Assembly: GCA_964506685.1 (NCBI GenBank)
Contig: CAZDMQ010000003.1
Location: 40,518-104,517, forward strand
From: UBA5336 sp964506685
Lineage (GTDB): Bacteria; Pseudomonadota; Alphaproteobacteria; Caulobacterales; Hyphomonadaceae
Direction of reading: 5' to 3'
Length of the DNA: 64,000 bases
How positions within the stretch are numbered: position 1 is the stretch's first letter; each line of letters starts with the position of its first letter. Under the pieces are notes generated by a model that had not been told where the DNA came from, made no database searches, and saw nothing but the letters and a program-made list of their open reading frames with translations. Below are positions 1 through 9,064 of this stretch, piece by piece. Position numbers and translations under genes: made by a program.

Positions 1-1611
1 TGGCGCATTCTGCCCGCCATCGGTACCGATGAAGAGCCGGCCGAACGGGTCGGCATAGGCCGCATCCGGCGAACCGAAGGCCAGTTCCGTACCCTGGGTG
101 CTCGAAGCTATGATGTAGATGTCCCAGGTAAACGTGCTGCCCGTGAAATCATCGGCATCGGTGGTGCGGATGATGTGACCATAGGTGTTCGGCGCTTCAG
201 GATTGGCCGCATCGCTCACTTCCCGGCGGCTGTTGTTGGTGAGCGCCCAGTAGACCTCGCCATCCTTGCCAACCGTGGCCCATTCCGGACGATCCATCGG
301 CGTGGCGCCGACGAGATCGGCCGCGATGCGGGTGTTGATCAGCAGGTCCGCCATGTCCTCGAACCGGCTTGCCAGTGCGGGATTGTCCATCGTCAGCGGC
401 AGCCATTCACCGGTGCCGTCATCATTGAACTTCGCGACGTAGAGAATGCCGTCATCCAGCGGGCTCTCACCAGCCTTGATCGCCTCTTTCCAGGGCTTGT
501 TGGAGACGTAGCGGTAGCAGTAGTCGAACCGCTCATCATCGCCCATATAGCCGGCGATCCGGCCATCCTTGGCCACCGCGATCGCAATGGCTTCATGCTT
601 GAAGCGGCCAAGCGCAGTCCGCTTCACCGGCGTCTGGGTGCCGTCGAAGGGATCGATCTCGACAATCCAGCCAAAGCGCTTGTGCTCATTGGCGTATTCG
701 GGGTCGGAAATGTCGAAGCGCTTGTCGAACAGGTGCCAGCCATAGCCAAAACCCACATCGCTGAAGCCGTAACGCTCCTGCGCTTCGGTCGGGGTGTAGA
801 ACGGATCGGTGTAGCCGAAATAGCCGTTGAAGTTCTCTTCGCAGGTCAGGTAGGTGTTCCACGGGGTCGGGCCCGAGCCGCAATTGTTCAGCGTGCCGAG
901 CGGGATGTTGCCGTTGATGTTCTCGAGCTGGGCCGAGCCGGCAGCAGGACCGGAGAAGGTCACGGGCGTGTTGACGTGGATGCGGCGCGCATTCGCTTCA
1001 CGGCGAACGTGCCAGACATTGTTGTCATCCTCGGCAATCTTGAAGACCGAGACGCCGTGCACGTGCTGCGACAGGCGGACATCCTCGAGGCTCTCGGGCG
1101 CAGGCTTGCCGAGAACGTGAGCGTTCGAACCGAACTCGTGGTTGAGGACCATCATGCCGATCTGGCGACCGCGATAGGTCCGCATGGGGAAGTACCACAT
1201 GCCGTCATGGCCGATGCCGATCTGCAGCGCAGCTTCTTCCGACGTCGGGCGGGTGTCGGGCTGGCCGTCATAGGATTTGGTCGCGCGCGGCTCGATCGGC
1301 GTGCCCCAGGACGCGAGGACCTGGTACTCGTAATCGGGCGAAATGGAGATCGTGGACGGATCGGCAGTCGCCTGCTCCAACGTCACCGGGCGGAAGTTCA
1401 CGAGATCGCCGCTTCCGTTCGCAGCCTGGGCCATGGCGGTCGGTGCGAGAAAGCCGGTCGCGGCGCCGGCGAGCGAACCGCGCATCACCGAGCGGCGGGA
1501 GAGATTTGCCGACAGGATGTCAGCAAACGGGCGATTATCGGTCTTATTGGAACCGATATTCTCCAGCTCGTCATGGAGTTCGGCCTGATCGGGAATTCTT
1601 GCGTTGGTCAT
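1..1611 (-). CDS. phoX: PhoX-family alkaline phosphatase (DUF839), 3' end beyond window
   Basis: 537 codons are present; the reading frame is still open at base 1, so the C-terminus is missing. The start ATG (1609-1611) follows a purine-rich AAGGAAACC. The N-terminus carries a twin-arginine signal: SRRSVMRG with Arg39-Arg40, then a small-residue hydrophobic stretch ending near PTAMAQA. The mature part has PhoX-type stretches such as GMMVLNHEFG, NNCGSGPTPWNTYLTCEEN, GRFKHEAIAIA and MDRPEW. PhoX enzymes are periplasmic phosphomonoesterases that use Fe and Ca and are exported folded by Tat, whose genes lie at 30.8-32.4 kb here. Phosphate control is expected from the family, but I see no canonical Pho box; a 19-bp tandem repeat lies just upstream instead. 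Family call is solid; exact substrate is not shown by the sequence. Confidence 0.9.
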   Translation of the reverse strand, partial: MTNARIPDQAELHDELENIGSNKTDNRPFADILSANLSRRSVMRGSLAGAATGFLAPTAMAQAANGSGDLVNFRPVTLEQATADPSTISISPDYEYQVLASWGTPIEPRATKSYDGQPDTRPTSEEAALQIGIGHDGMWYFPMRTYRGRQIGMMVLNHEFGSNAHVLGKPAPESLEDVRLSQHVHGVSVFKIAEDDNNVWHVRREANARRIHVNTPVTFSGPAAGSAQLENINGNIPLGTLNNCGSGPTPWNTYLTCEENFNGYFGYTDPFYTPTEAQERYGFSDVGFGYGWHLFDKRFDISDPEYANEHKRFGWIVEIDPFDGTQTPVKRTALGRFKHEAIAIAVAKDGRIAGYMGDDERFDYCYRYVSNKPWKEAIKAGESPLDDGILYVAKFNDDGTGEWLPLTMDNPALASRFEDMADLLINTRIAADLVGATPMDRPEWATVGKDGEVYWALTNNSRREVSDAANPEAPNTYGHIIRTTDADDFTGSTFTWDIYIIASSTQGTELAFGSPDAAYADPFGRLFIGTDGGQNAP

Positions 1612-2212
1612 GGTTTCCTTCGCCCCATCTTGGTTAATGAGGCTACCCGGGTACCATTCATTTGTATCAGAATTTTTCATTTGTATCAGAATTTTATCAT
1701 TTTCTTAACGGTTGGCCCGTCAATGGTTTGATTTTATGCGAATTACTCTTATTCTTATTCCTTATGGCATCAGACAAGTAACGATGCGCCCGACGATGTT
1801 CGCGTCCAATTCGAATGCAAGTCCTTGTATTATATTAATATTATGAGAACCGCAAAAGACCGAATGCGCGCCACAGGAGCCCGATGGTCAAACCTCCGAC
1901 GCCGCCATAACGCGCCGCCGTCAGTTGTGGATAGAATCAAATTCACCATCACGATCCCGTCAGAACCGCCCCCCACCATATAATATTATACGCACAATCA
2001 ATTATTCTATCCGGCCGTCAATTCACCCTTGAACCTGAAAACAACATCCGTATCCAAACAAAAAGCGACGACATTTTCGCGCTCGGGAGCCATGTCCGGA
2101 AAACCCGAATTGATCCGGAAACGGCCTTTATCTCCCGTCGGCTGCCCGCCGGGACGACACCTTGCACGACAGGCAGGCCAGCCCGATCCCGGACTGGGCC
2201 AAGCCCTGCTGA
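1612..2212. other. AT-rich intergenic region between phoX and aspS
   Basis: About 600 bp with no convincing gene. It is clearly richer in A/T than the flanking coding DNA, especially about 1660-2060. It holds the 19-bp tandem repeat next to phoX, two AT palindromes (ATATTAATAT near 1830 and TATAATATTATA near 1980), one DnaA-box-like TGTGGATAG (about 1926-1934), and distant inverted arms GGATAGAAT / ATTCTATCC about 66 bp apart. It presumably carries the phoX promoter. A 134-codon open frame from 2029 overlaps aspS and has no family resemblance. Confidence 0.5.
1658..1695. repeat. two perfect tandem 19-bp repeats upstream of phoX
   Basis: TCATTTGTATCAGAATTTT occurs twice head to tail (1658-1676 and 1677-1695), 47-84 bp upstream of the phoX start codon. 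The 19-bp period (about two helical turns) differs from the 11-bp period of a Pho box. It could be a two-site operator or a simple duplication. Confidence 0.7.
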
Positions 2213-4054
2213 TCAGCCGGACTTCGCCGGCTTCACGACCCGGATGTTCAGCTCGCGCAGCTGTTCGGGACGAACCGGGCCCGGGGCTCCCATCATCAGG
2301 TCGCGCGCCTGCTGGTTCATCGGGAACAGCGTCACGTCGCGGATATTCTCCGCATCGGCGAGCAGCATCACCATTCGGTCGACCCCCGGTGCGATGCCGC
2401 CATGCGGCGGGGCGCCATAGCGGAAGGCGTTGAGCATGCCGCCGAACTCTGCCTCGACCACGTCCGGACCATAGCCGGCCAGTTCGAAGGCCTTCAGCAT
2501 CAGATCCGGCCGGTGATTCCGGATCGCCCCTGACGACAGCTCCACACCATTGCAGACGATGTCATACTGGTAGGCCTTCAGGTCGAGCACCGCCGCCTCG
2601 CCTTCGGCCGCCGCAGCCTCGAGTGCCTCCAGACCGCCCTGCGGCATGGAAAAGGGATTGTGCGAGAAGTCGATCTTCTTCGCGTCCTCGTCATACTCGT
2701 ACATCGGGAAATCGACGATCCAGCAGAAGCGGAAGACATCGGTCTCGACGATACCGAGTTCGGCGCCGAGCCGGAGACGGGCCGCACCGGCGAGCTTCAG
2801 CGCGTCCGAAGCCTTGCCGGCAGCGAAGAACACGCCGTCACCGTCGCCAAGTCCTGTATGCTCGAGAAAGGCCGCCAGGTGCGCCGCATCGAAATTCTTG
2901 AGCACCGGATCCTGGCTGGAGACCACGCCATCCTTTCCGGCCTTGAGGCGGGCATAGCCGAGGCCGGGGGCCTGCATTTCCTTCTTCGCCCACTTGTCGA
3001 GGTCGTCGAAGAATTTCCGGGACTTGTCGGCTGCCGCCTTCGGCGCCGGGATGGCGATCACCCGACCGCCCCCGCCGATGATCTTCGCGAAGATCGAAAA
3101 GCCGGTCTTCTCCTCGTCCTCGAAAAAGCCGGTCACGTCGGCGAGTTCGATCGGAATCCTGAGGTCAGGCTTGTCGGAGCCGTATTTCGCCATCGCTTCG
3201 GCATAGGGGATACGCGGAAAGGGCCCGCCCGGCACGGTGCGGCCCTTGCCGTCCCAGTCGGCGAACTCCTCGAACACGCCGCGCATCACTGGCTCGATCG
3301 CCTGGAAGACGTCTTCCTGAGTGACAAAGCTCATCTCGACATCGAGCTGGTAGAACTCGCCAGGGGAGCGGTCGGCGCGGGCATCCTCATCGCGGAAACA
3401 GGCTGCAATCTGGAAGTAGCGGTCAAAGCCCGACACCATGAGCAGCTGCTTGAACTGCTGTGGCGCCTGCGGCAGCGCGTAGAACTCGCCCGGATGCAGG
3501 CGGGAGGGGACGAGAAAGTCGCGCGCGCCCTCGGGGCTGGAGGCCGTCAGGATCGGGGTCTGATATTCGGTGAAGCCCTGCTCGACCATGCGCCGGCGGA
3601 TCGAGGCAATCACGGCCGCGCGCAGGATGATGTTCCTGTGCAGAGTCTCGCGGCGCAGGTCCAGGAAGCGGTAGGTCAGGCGAATGTCCTCGGGATAGTC
3701 CGGCTCACCGAACACCGGCAGCGGCAGTTCCGCAGCCTCCGACTGCACGCTGACCTCGCCGGCCACCACTTCGATCTCGCCGGTATCCAGCGCGGGGTTC
3801 ACCTGGTCGGCCGCGCGCGCGACCACCTCGCCCTCGACCGTGAAGACGCTCTCGGTGCGCAGCCGTTCGACGGTCGCAAACCCCGGCGATCCGGGATTGA
3901 ACACGATCTGTGTCAGCCCATAATGGTCGCGCAGGTCGATGAAGATCACACCGCCATGATCGCGGCGCCGGTGCAGCCAGCCCGACAGCTTCACGCGCTC
4001 GCCGACATGGGACGGACGAAGCGCGCCGCAGGTGTGGGTGCGGTAGGCGTGCAT
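2213..4054 (-). CDS. aspS: aspartate-tRNA ligase
   Basis: Class II aminoacyl-tRNA synthetase of 613 residues, bacterial type with the GAD insertion domain. It begins MHAYRTHTCGALRPSHVGE, followed by the OB-fold anticodon-binding domain (DHGGVIFIDLRDHYGLTQIV). Motif 2 is FRDEDARADRSPGEFYQLD and motif 3 is GIAPGVDRMVMLL near the C-terminus. The frame stays open upstream of this start, but that extension runs into the divergent gene and is not conserved-looking, so the start at 4054 is chosen. It charges tRNA-Asp in the cytoplasm; many alphaproteobacterial enzymes are non-discriminating and also act on tRNA-Asn, which cannot be decided here. Divergent from the HerA-like gene at 4246. Confidence 0.97.
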   Translation of the reverse strand: MHAYRTHTCGALRPSHVGERVKLSGWLHRRRDHGGVIFIDLRDHYGLTQIVFNPGSPGFATVERLRTESVFTVEGEVVARAADQVNPALDTGEIEVVAGEVSVQSEAAELPLPVFGEPDYPEDIRLTYRFLDLRRETLHRNIILRAAVIASIRRRMVEQGFTEYQTPILTASSPEGARDFLVPSRLHPGEFYALPQAPQQFKQLLMVSGFDRYFQIAACFRDEDARADRSPGEFYQLDVEMSFVTQEDVFQAIEPVMRGVFEEFADWDGKGRTVPGGPFPRIPYAEAMAKYGSDKPDLRIPIELADVTGFFEDEEKTGFSIFAKIIGGGGRVIAIPAPKAAADKSRKFFDDLDKWAKKEMQAPGLGYARLKAGKDGVVSSQDPVLKNFDAAHLAAFLEHTGLGDGDGVFFAAGKASDALKLAGAARLRLGAELGIVETDVFRFCWIVDFPMYEYDEDAKKIDFSHNPFSMPQGGLEALEAAAAEGEAAVLDLKAYQYDIVCNGVELSSGAIRNHRPDLMLKAFELAGYGPDVVEAEFGGMLNAFRYGAPPHGGIAPGVDRMVMLLADAENIRDVTLFPMNQQARDLMMGAPGPVRPEQLRELNIRVVKPAKSG

Positions 4055-4245
4055 GGGGATCTCCGGTCGGATGGGGTGAGGGGGTAGACGAGGCCCCGTG
4101 TTTCGCCCGTGAACGACGGCATTTGTCAACCCCGCAACCCGCCCGTCCGGCTGTGGCCAGGGCACCCCCGTCAGGCGAGTTAAGGGCACATTTAGGAACG
4201 GAAGATAGAGAATGCGGACATGTGGGCTGTCCTGAAAGCGATTGC

Positions 4246-6171
4246 ATGAAATCCACCGATCCGCAGATGCCGCAGCGGCGCGACGCCGGAATGCCGCAGA
4301 CGGCTCAACCCGGCGGGCCAGCCGCTGCGCACCGCCCCGCCGCAGCCCAGGCCCCAGCGCCGCGCAGGGCCGATCCGGCTGCCGCCGAAGCCGCAGCGGC
4401 TGCAAAGCGCCGCAATCGCGCAGCTGGCTATGTCACATCCTGCGCTGGCAACCGCGCCATCATCTCGACAACCGCCGGCGCACAGAACCGCGAAAGCGCC
4501 GACTACTGGAATGTCGGCCAGCTGATCTCGATCCAGGTCTCACCGAACCGTATTGTCGGCATGCTCCAGAAAATCGAGGCCGATAATCCGCGCTGGAGCC
4601 TGAACGAGGCCAATCCGATCACCCTGCATGTCGAGCTGATGGGCGAGGTCCGCATCAATCCGGACGGGCCGAACACCTTCTCCACAGGCATATCGAAATT
4701 CCCGCACATGGGCGCGGTGGCCCACCGCATCCGCCAGGAAGATCTCGTGACCATCTTCCGGCCGACCGATCGCAGCGCGGTCAAGATCGGCTATCTCAGC
4801 CAGAACCCCGAGATTCCTGCCATGGTCTCGGTCGAGCAGCTGGTGACGCGCCACTTCGCCGTCGTCGGCACCACTGGCACCGGCAAGTCGACCGCCGTGG
4901 CGCTGATCCTGTCCAGGATCGTGACGGCCAAGCCCGACCAGCGTATTCTCGTCATCGATCCGCACAACGAGTTCGTCAACGCCTTCGGCGAAAAGGCGCA
5001 TTCGATCGAGGTCGGTTCACTGGACCTGCCCTTCTGGCTACTGACCTTCGAGGAGCTCACCGAAGTCGTGTTCCGTGGCCGCGATCCGGTGTACGAGGAA
5101 CTCGACACGCTGCGCGAACTGATCCCCCAGGCGAAGGCCATCTTCGAGCAGGGCGGGCGTCGCGAGCGCGGCATGAAACGCCGTGTCCCGAGCAGGATCG
5201 GTCTGGACACGCCCCAGCCCTACCGCATGGCCGATCTCATCTCCCTGCTCGACGAGCAGATCGGCGCGCTCGACAATGCCCATCTCCGCCCGCACCTCAG
5301 GAACCTCAACAACCGGCTGCAGGCGCTGATGACCGATCCGCGTTTCGAATTCCTGTTCAATTCGCGGCAGGTGTCCGATTCCATCATGACCGCGCTCGGC
5401 GATATCTATCGCGTGCCGATGCGCGAGAAACCGATCAGCGTGTTCCAGCTCTCGGGCATCCCGTCCGAAGTGGTGAATGCCGTCGTCTCGGTGCTCTGCC
5501 GGCTCGCCTTTGACCTTGCGCTCGCCTCGCACAGCCGGATCAAGACACTCGTCGTCTGCGAGGAGGCGCACCGGTATATCCCGGCCGACACGTCGACCGG
5601 CTTCGCCCCGACCCGGGCGGCAATTGCGAAGATCGCCAAGGAAGGCCGGAAATACGGCGTGTCGCTGGCCATTATCACCCAGCGGCCCAACGAGCTCGAT
5701 CCCACCATCCTGTCGCAGTGCAACTCCATCTTCGCCCTGCGGCTGGGCAATGAGGAAGACCAGGAGGTGATGCGCAAGGCGATCTCCAATGCCTCGGCCA
5801 GCACTGTGAACATGCTCTCCTCCCTCGCCGATCGCGAGTGCATCGCCTTCGGCCGGGCCGTGTCCACCGCCATGCGGCTGAAATTCCTCAATTTGCCGCA
5901 ACAGGCCCAGCCGCGCAGCCAGAATGTCAGCGAGCGCGAGGGCGCCGGCCAGTCGTTGTCCGGTGCGGATCTCGCTGAAGCGGTCGAGGTCCTGCGCGGC
6001 GGAAACAAGGACCGTGCAGACGACCGCGACGAGGCCTTCGAGACGTTCCACGACGAGCCGGGGCCGGTCATCGCTCCGACGCAAGCGGGCCCGCGTTCGC
6101 CGCAGTCCCCGCCCGCCGACGACGACGCCATGGCTCAGCTCCGCATCCGGATGCGCAACCGGCGCGGCTGA
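4246..6171 (+). CDS. HerA-like hexameric ATPase (HAS-barrel, DUF87)
   Basis: 641 residues. The Ala/Pro-rich first 75 residues look disordered. A HAS-barrel-like region follows (about 75-200), then a FtsK/HerA-type P-loop with Walker A GTTGTGKST (about 207-216), IDPHNEF just after it, and Walker B LVVCEEAHRY (about 434-443). The tail QLRIRMRNRRG is basic. HerA proteins are DNA-translocating ATPases that usually work with the NurA nuclease; no NurA is adjacent. Instead an RNase D gene follows 62 bp later on the same strand. ATG 4246 is preferred over an upstream in-frame ATG at 4123 because the longer version enters the divergent aspS promoter and has atypical composition. Role in alphaproteobacteria is not established from sequence alone. 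Confidence 0.85.
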   Translation: MKSTDPQMPQRRDAGMPQTAQPGGPAAAHRPAAAQAPAPRRADPAAAEAAAAAKRRNRAAGYVTSCAGNRAIISTTAGAQNRESADYWNVGQLISIQVSPNRIVGMLQKIEADNPRWSLNEANPITLHVELMGEVRINPDGPNTFSTGISKFPHMGAVAHRIRQEDLVTIFRPTDRSAVKIGYLSQNPEIPAMVSVEQLVTRHFAVVGTTGTGKSTAVALILSRIVTAKPDQRILVIDPHNEFVNAFGEKAHSIEVGSLDLPFWLLTFEELTEVVFRGRDPVYEELDTLRELIPQAKAIFEQGGRRERGMKRRVPSRIGLDTPQPYRMADLISLLDEQIGALDNAHLRPHLRNLNNRLQALMTDPRFEFLFNSRQVSDSIMTALGDIYRVPMREKPISVFQLSGIPSEVVNAVVSVLCRLAFDLALASHSRIKTLVVCEEAHRYIPADTSTGFAPTRAAIAKIAKEGRKYGVSLAIITQRPNELDPTILSQCNSIFALRLGNEEDQEVMRKAISNASASTVNMLSSLADRECIAFGRAVSTAMRLKFLNLPQQAQPRSQNVSEREGAGQSLSGADLAEAVEVLRGGNKDRADDRDEAFETFHDEPGPVIAPTQAGPRSPQSPPADDDAMAQLRIRMRNRRG

Positions 6172-6233
6172 GCCCGCAGGTCCCGCGACAGCCGCTTTCC
6201 AAGCCCGCAATATTGGGTTACGGCCTGTCTCCC

Positions 6234-7415
6234 ATGACCGACACACCGCTCACGCCGATCACGGCACAGGATGCGCTCGACGACTTCTGCAAGGCCCTGT
6301 CAGACAGTGACTTCATCTGCGTCGATACCGAGTTCCATCGCGAAACCACTTACTGGCCGCAACTCTGCCTGATCCAGGCGTCTGCGCCCGGCGTCGAAGG
6401 CATGATCGACCCGCTCGCCGAGGACCTCGATATCGGCCCGTTCCTACGCCTCCTGGCCGATGACCGCCAGGTCAAGGTCTTCCATGCCGCGCGCCAGGAC
6501 CTCGAAATCTTCACCCGCCTGATCGGCCACCCGCCCGGCCCGGTCTTCGACACCCAGATCGCCGCCATGGCGCTCGGCCTCGGCGACAGCGTATCCTACG
6601 ACAATCTCGTCCAGAAATTGCTGCGCAAGCATATCGACAAGTCCAGCCAGTTTACCGACTGGACCCGCCGCCCGCTGAGCGACAAGCAGCTGGCGTACGC
6701 GCTCGGCGATGTCACCCATCTGCGCGACGCCTATGTGCTGATGCGCGGCCAGCTCGCAGCCAAGGGCCGGCTCGACTGGATCGAGGCGGAAATGGCTGAT
6801 CTCGAAAATCCCGAACTCTACGATCTCGCCCCGGAAAATGCCTGGCAACGGCTCAAACTGCGCAAACCGAAGCGCGATTATGCCGCCGTCATGGCCGCCG
6901 TCGCAGCCTGGCGCGAACGGCAGGCGCAGTCGCTCGACCGGCCGCGGCGGCGGATCCTCAAGGACGATGCCATCCACGAGATCGCCGAACAGAAGCCGCG
7001 CGACGCCGACGCCTATGACCGGCTGCGGGCCGTTCCGAAGGGCTTCATCAAGTCGAAGAACGCGGCCGGCCTGATGGAGGCGGTGGACGCCGCGCTCGCC
7101 GATCCCGAGGCGCACGCCCCGGAGCTTCCCGAGCGCCGGCAGAACGCACAAACCCCGGCCGGCGCGCCGGAAATGCTGAAGGTGCTGCTCAAGCATGTCA
7201 GCGACGAGGCCGACGTCGTCCCGCGCCTGATCGCCAATGCCGCCGACATCGAACGGATAGCGCGCGGCGAGACCGACAGCGACATCCCCGCCATGACCGG
7301 TTGGCGCTACGAGCTCTTCGGCGCCAGGGCGATCGCGCTGCTGTCTGGCCACCTCGCCCTGTCCTTCGAGAAGGGCCAGGTCCGCCTCTTCAAGGTCAAT
7401 GGCGAGGCCGGATAG
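6234..7415 (+). CDS. rnd: ribonuclease D
   Basis: 393 residues starting MTDTPLTPITAQ; a TTG 21 bp upstream is a less likely start. The N-terminal DEDD 3'-5' exonuclease domain shows FICVDTEFH (Exo I), KVFHAARQDLEIF (Exo II), and LAYALGDVTHL with the final acidic motif. HRDC-type helical regions follow (about 205-290 and the C-terminus), for example DRPRRRILKDDAIHEIAEQKP. Family role: trimming 3' ends of tRNA and other stable RNAs using two metal ions. It lies downstream of the HerA-like ATPase and probably shares its transcript. Confidence 0.95.
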   Translation: MTDTPLTPITAQDALDDFCKALSDSDFICVDTEFHRETTYWPQLCLIQASAPGVEGMIDPLAEDLDIGPFLRLLADDRQVKVFHAARQDLEIFTRLIGHPPGPVFDTQIAAMALGLGDSVSYDNLVQKLLRKHIDKSSQFTDWTRRPLSDKQLAYALGDVTHLRDAYVLMRGQLAAKGRLDWIEAEMADLENPELYDLAPENAWQRLKLRKPKRDYAAVMAAVAAWRERQAQSLDRPRRRILKDDAIHEIAEQKPRDADAYDRLRAVPKGFIKSKNAAGLMEAVDAALADPEAHAPELPERRQNAQTPAGAPEMLKVLLKHVSDEADVVPRLIANAADIERIARGETDSDIPAMTGWRYELFGARAIALLSGHLALSFEKGQVRLFKVNGEAG

Positions 7416-7423
7416 GCAAGCCC

Positions 7424-7479
7424 TCCCTGGCCAAGCATCCCTGGCCAAGCGTCCCCGGCCAAGCGTCCCCGGCCACACT
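7424..7479. repeat. four 14-bp tandem repeats between convergent rnd and ppx
   Basis: Units TCCCTGGCCAAGCA, TCCCTGGCCAAGCG, TCCCCGGCCAAGCG and TCCCCGGCCACACT are head to tail from 7424, and the degenerate pattern (CTGGCC) continues to about 7520. They sit in the intergenic space between two convergent genes, so no promoter role is obvious. Likely a minisatellite. Confidence 0.75.
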
Positions 7480-7549
7480 TGACCTGGCCGAACTCGACGT
7501 CGCCAATCTCGACCTGGCCAAACACCACCCGGCATCGCGCCCACGGGCG

Positions 7550-9064
7550 TCAGCGGATCACGATCTCCGCCTCGAGACCGAGCTCCCGGGCGGCCTGGCG
7601 ATGCCGCTCGGTGACGGTTTCGGACACCATGTCCCCGTCGGCCTCCGCGACGATCAGCGTCAGCGCCGTGTCAGTCCGCCCGAGCGCCGCCCGTTCCAGC
7701 ACCCGGGCCGAGCGTCCGGAAAAGATCGAGCCGAGCCGCATCACCAGGCCGAGCTGGCGTGCGCGCTTGCTGGCGTCCTCGGCAAGCAGCCTGCGATGGG
7801 CCGCAGGCGGCTCGAACCGGCGCTGGTAGCGGGTCGCCGCCGCCAGGGCGAGGAAGCTGCGTTCGGCATGGTCCAGTCCTGAATAGGGCGCCCACAGGGC
7901 CTGGTCATACGCCATGTCCGCCCGGTGGTCGGGATGGTGGCGCCCGGCCGCATCGGCGAGCAGGCAGGCCGCACGAAAAAGCCGGCTGTCCCGCGCCCGG
8001 CTGCCGAAGCAGCTCGGCTCGGCCTCGAACACGTGCGACAGGAAGCTGTAGAGCGACTGACTGAACGCCACCTGCTGGCCGTCGAGGCGCAGGAAGGCGA
8101 CCACGCCATCATGCAACATGTCCGCCGGATGCGGGCCCGTCATCTCCCGCACGATCCCTTCCCGGAGACCGAGTGAAGAGATCACCACCCGCCCGATACC
8201 GGCAAGCCGGACCAGTTCGTCCAGCACCACCCCCGACAGCGGCAGCTTCGCCGCCCGTCGTCCCGCGATGGACTGGCGCAGGCGCTCGAGCTCCGGGTCC
8301 GCCTTGCGCAGGGCAAAGACGTGCTCGACCGTGGCAGCCAGCGCCTTGGCGTCCATCTGGTAGGCCTGCAGCACCCGCAGCGGATAGTCCCGGCGGTGCA
8401 TGTCCACCTTGGCCAGCGCCCGCCAGGCGCCGCCCACGGCATAGAGCGTCCCCGGCCTGGCGCGCAGCAGCTCCGAGGATTTCAGCACCCCGCGCACATG
8501 CTTTCGGATCTCGCGTTCGGGCGCCTGCAGCAAGCCGTCAATGGCCAGCGGGCCCAGCATGTGCGTCTCGCCGGCAAGGCCCTGCTCGCCCGGGCCCTTT
8601 CCGGCCGGGGCCGCCTCGGGCGCCAGCGGGTGCAGCTCCATGCTCGAACCGCCAAGATCTGCCACGAGGCCGTCGGGCCGGTACACCCCCGACGCCACGC
8701 CGAGCGCAGAGACCCGGCCTTCGTCGCGCCCTGAAAGGACGGTCACCGGCGCACCGATCGCCGCCTCGGCCTCGCGCACGAAATCGGGCCCGTCCAGGCC
8801 GACCCGCACAGCCGCTGTCGCCACGACCCGGACCTGCTCGACCCCGAGCCCGTCGAGGATTGCCCGGTACCGGTGCAGGGCCTGCACCGCCGCACGCCAG
8901 CCGGATGCCGACAGCCGCCCGGTCTCCGACAATCCGGCGCCCAGGCCGGCCATGACCTTTTCATTGAAGCGGGGGAGGATCGATGCCCGCGATGTCTCGA
9001 AGATCACGAGCCGGACCGTGTTGGAGCCGATATCGACAACCCCGACATGACCTGCGCTGGTCAT
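7550..9064 (-). CDS. ppx: exopolyphosphatase / Ppx-GppA phosphatase
   Basis: 504 residues of the ASKHA Ppx/GppA family. The phosphate-1 motif is VGVVDIGSNTVRLVIF near the N-terminus and the second glycine motif is VADLGGSSMELHPL (about 136-149). A C-terminal HD-like helical region contains RRFEPPAAHRRLLAED. Its ATG overlaps the stop of ppk as ATGA (9061-9064), so the two are translationally coupled and ppx is the last gene of the hdaA-ppk-ppx operon. Expected activity is removal of terminal phosphate from polyphosphate and/or pppGpp hydrolysis; these cannot be separated by sequence alone, but linkage to ppk favours polyphosphate. Confidence 0.9.
   Translation of the reverse strand: MTSAGHVGVVDIGSNTVRLVIFETSRASILPRFNEKVMAGLGAGLSETGRLSASGWRAAVQALHRYRAILDGLGVEQVRVVATAAVRVGLDGPDFVREAEAAIGAPVTVLSGRDEGRVSALGVASGVYRPDGLVADLGGSSMELHPLAPEAAPAGKGPGEQGLAGETHMLGPLAIDGLLQAPEREIRKHVRGVLKSSELLRARPGTLYAVGGAWRALAKVDMHRRDYPLRVLQAYQMDAKALAATVEHVFALRKADPELERLRQSIAGRRAAKLPLSGVVLDELVRLAGIGRVVISSLGLREGIVREMTGPHPADMLHDGVVAFLRLDGQQVAFSQSLYSFLSHVFEAEPSCFGSRARDSRLFRAACLLADAAGRHHPDHRADMAYDQALWAPYSGLDHAERSFLALAAATRYQRRFEPPAAHRRLLAEDASKRARQLGLVMRLGSIFSGRSARVLERAALGRTDTALTLIVAEADGDMVSETVTERHRQAARELGLEAEIVIR

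Noticed and set aside
1658..1695. Pho box upstream of phoX
   Set aside because: The repeat period is 19 bp, and no CTGTCAT-type 11-bp repeat was seen.
175..1731. 518-codon open frame on the plus strand
   Set aside because: It is the antisense shadow of phoX; the minus-strand product has a Tat signal and PhoX motifs.
1612..2212. Possible replication origin (AT-rich, DnaA-box-like site)
   Set aside because: Only one near-match to a DnaA box and no dnaA, hemE or parAB neighbours; not enough for an origin.
7424..7479. CRISPR-like array
   Set aside because: 14-bp units without spacers; a simple tandem repeat.
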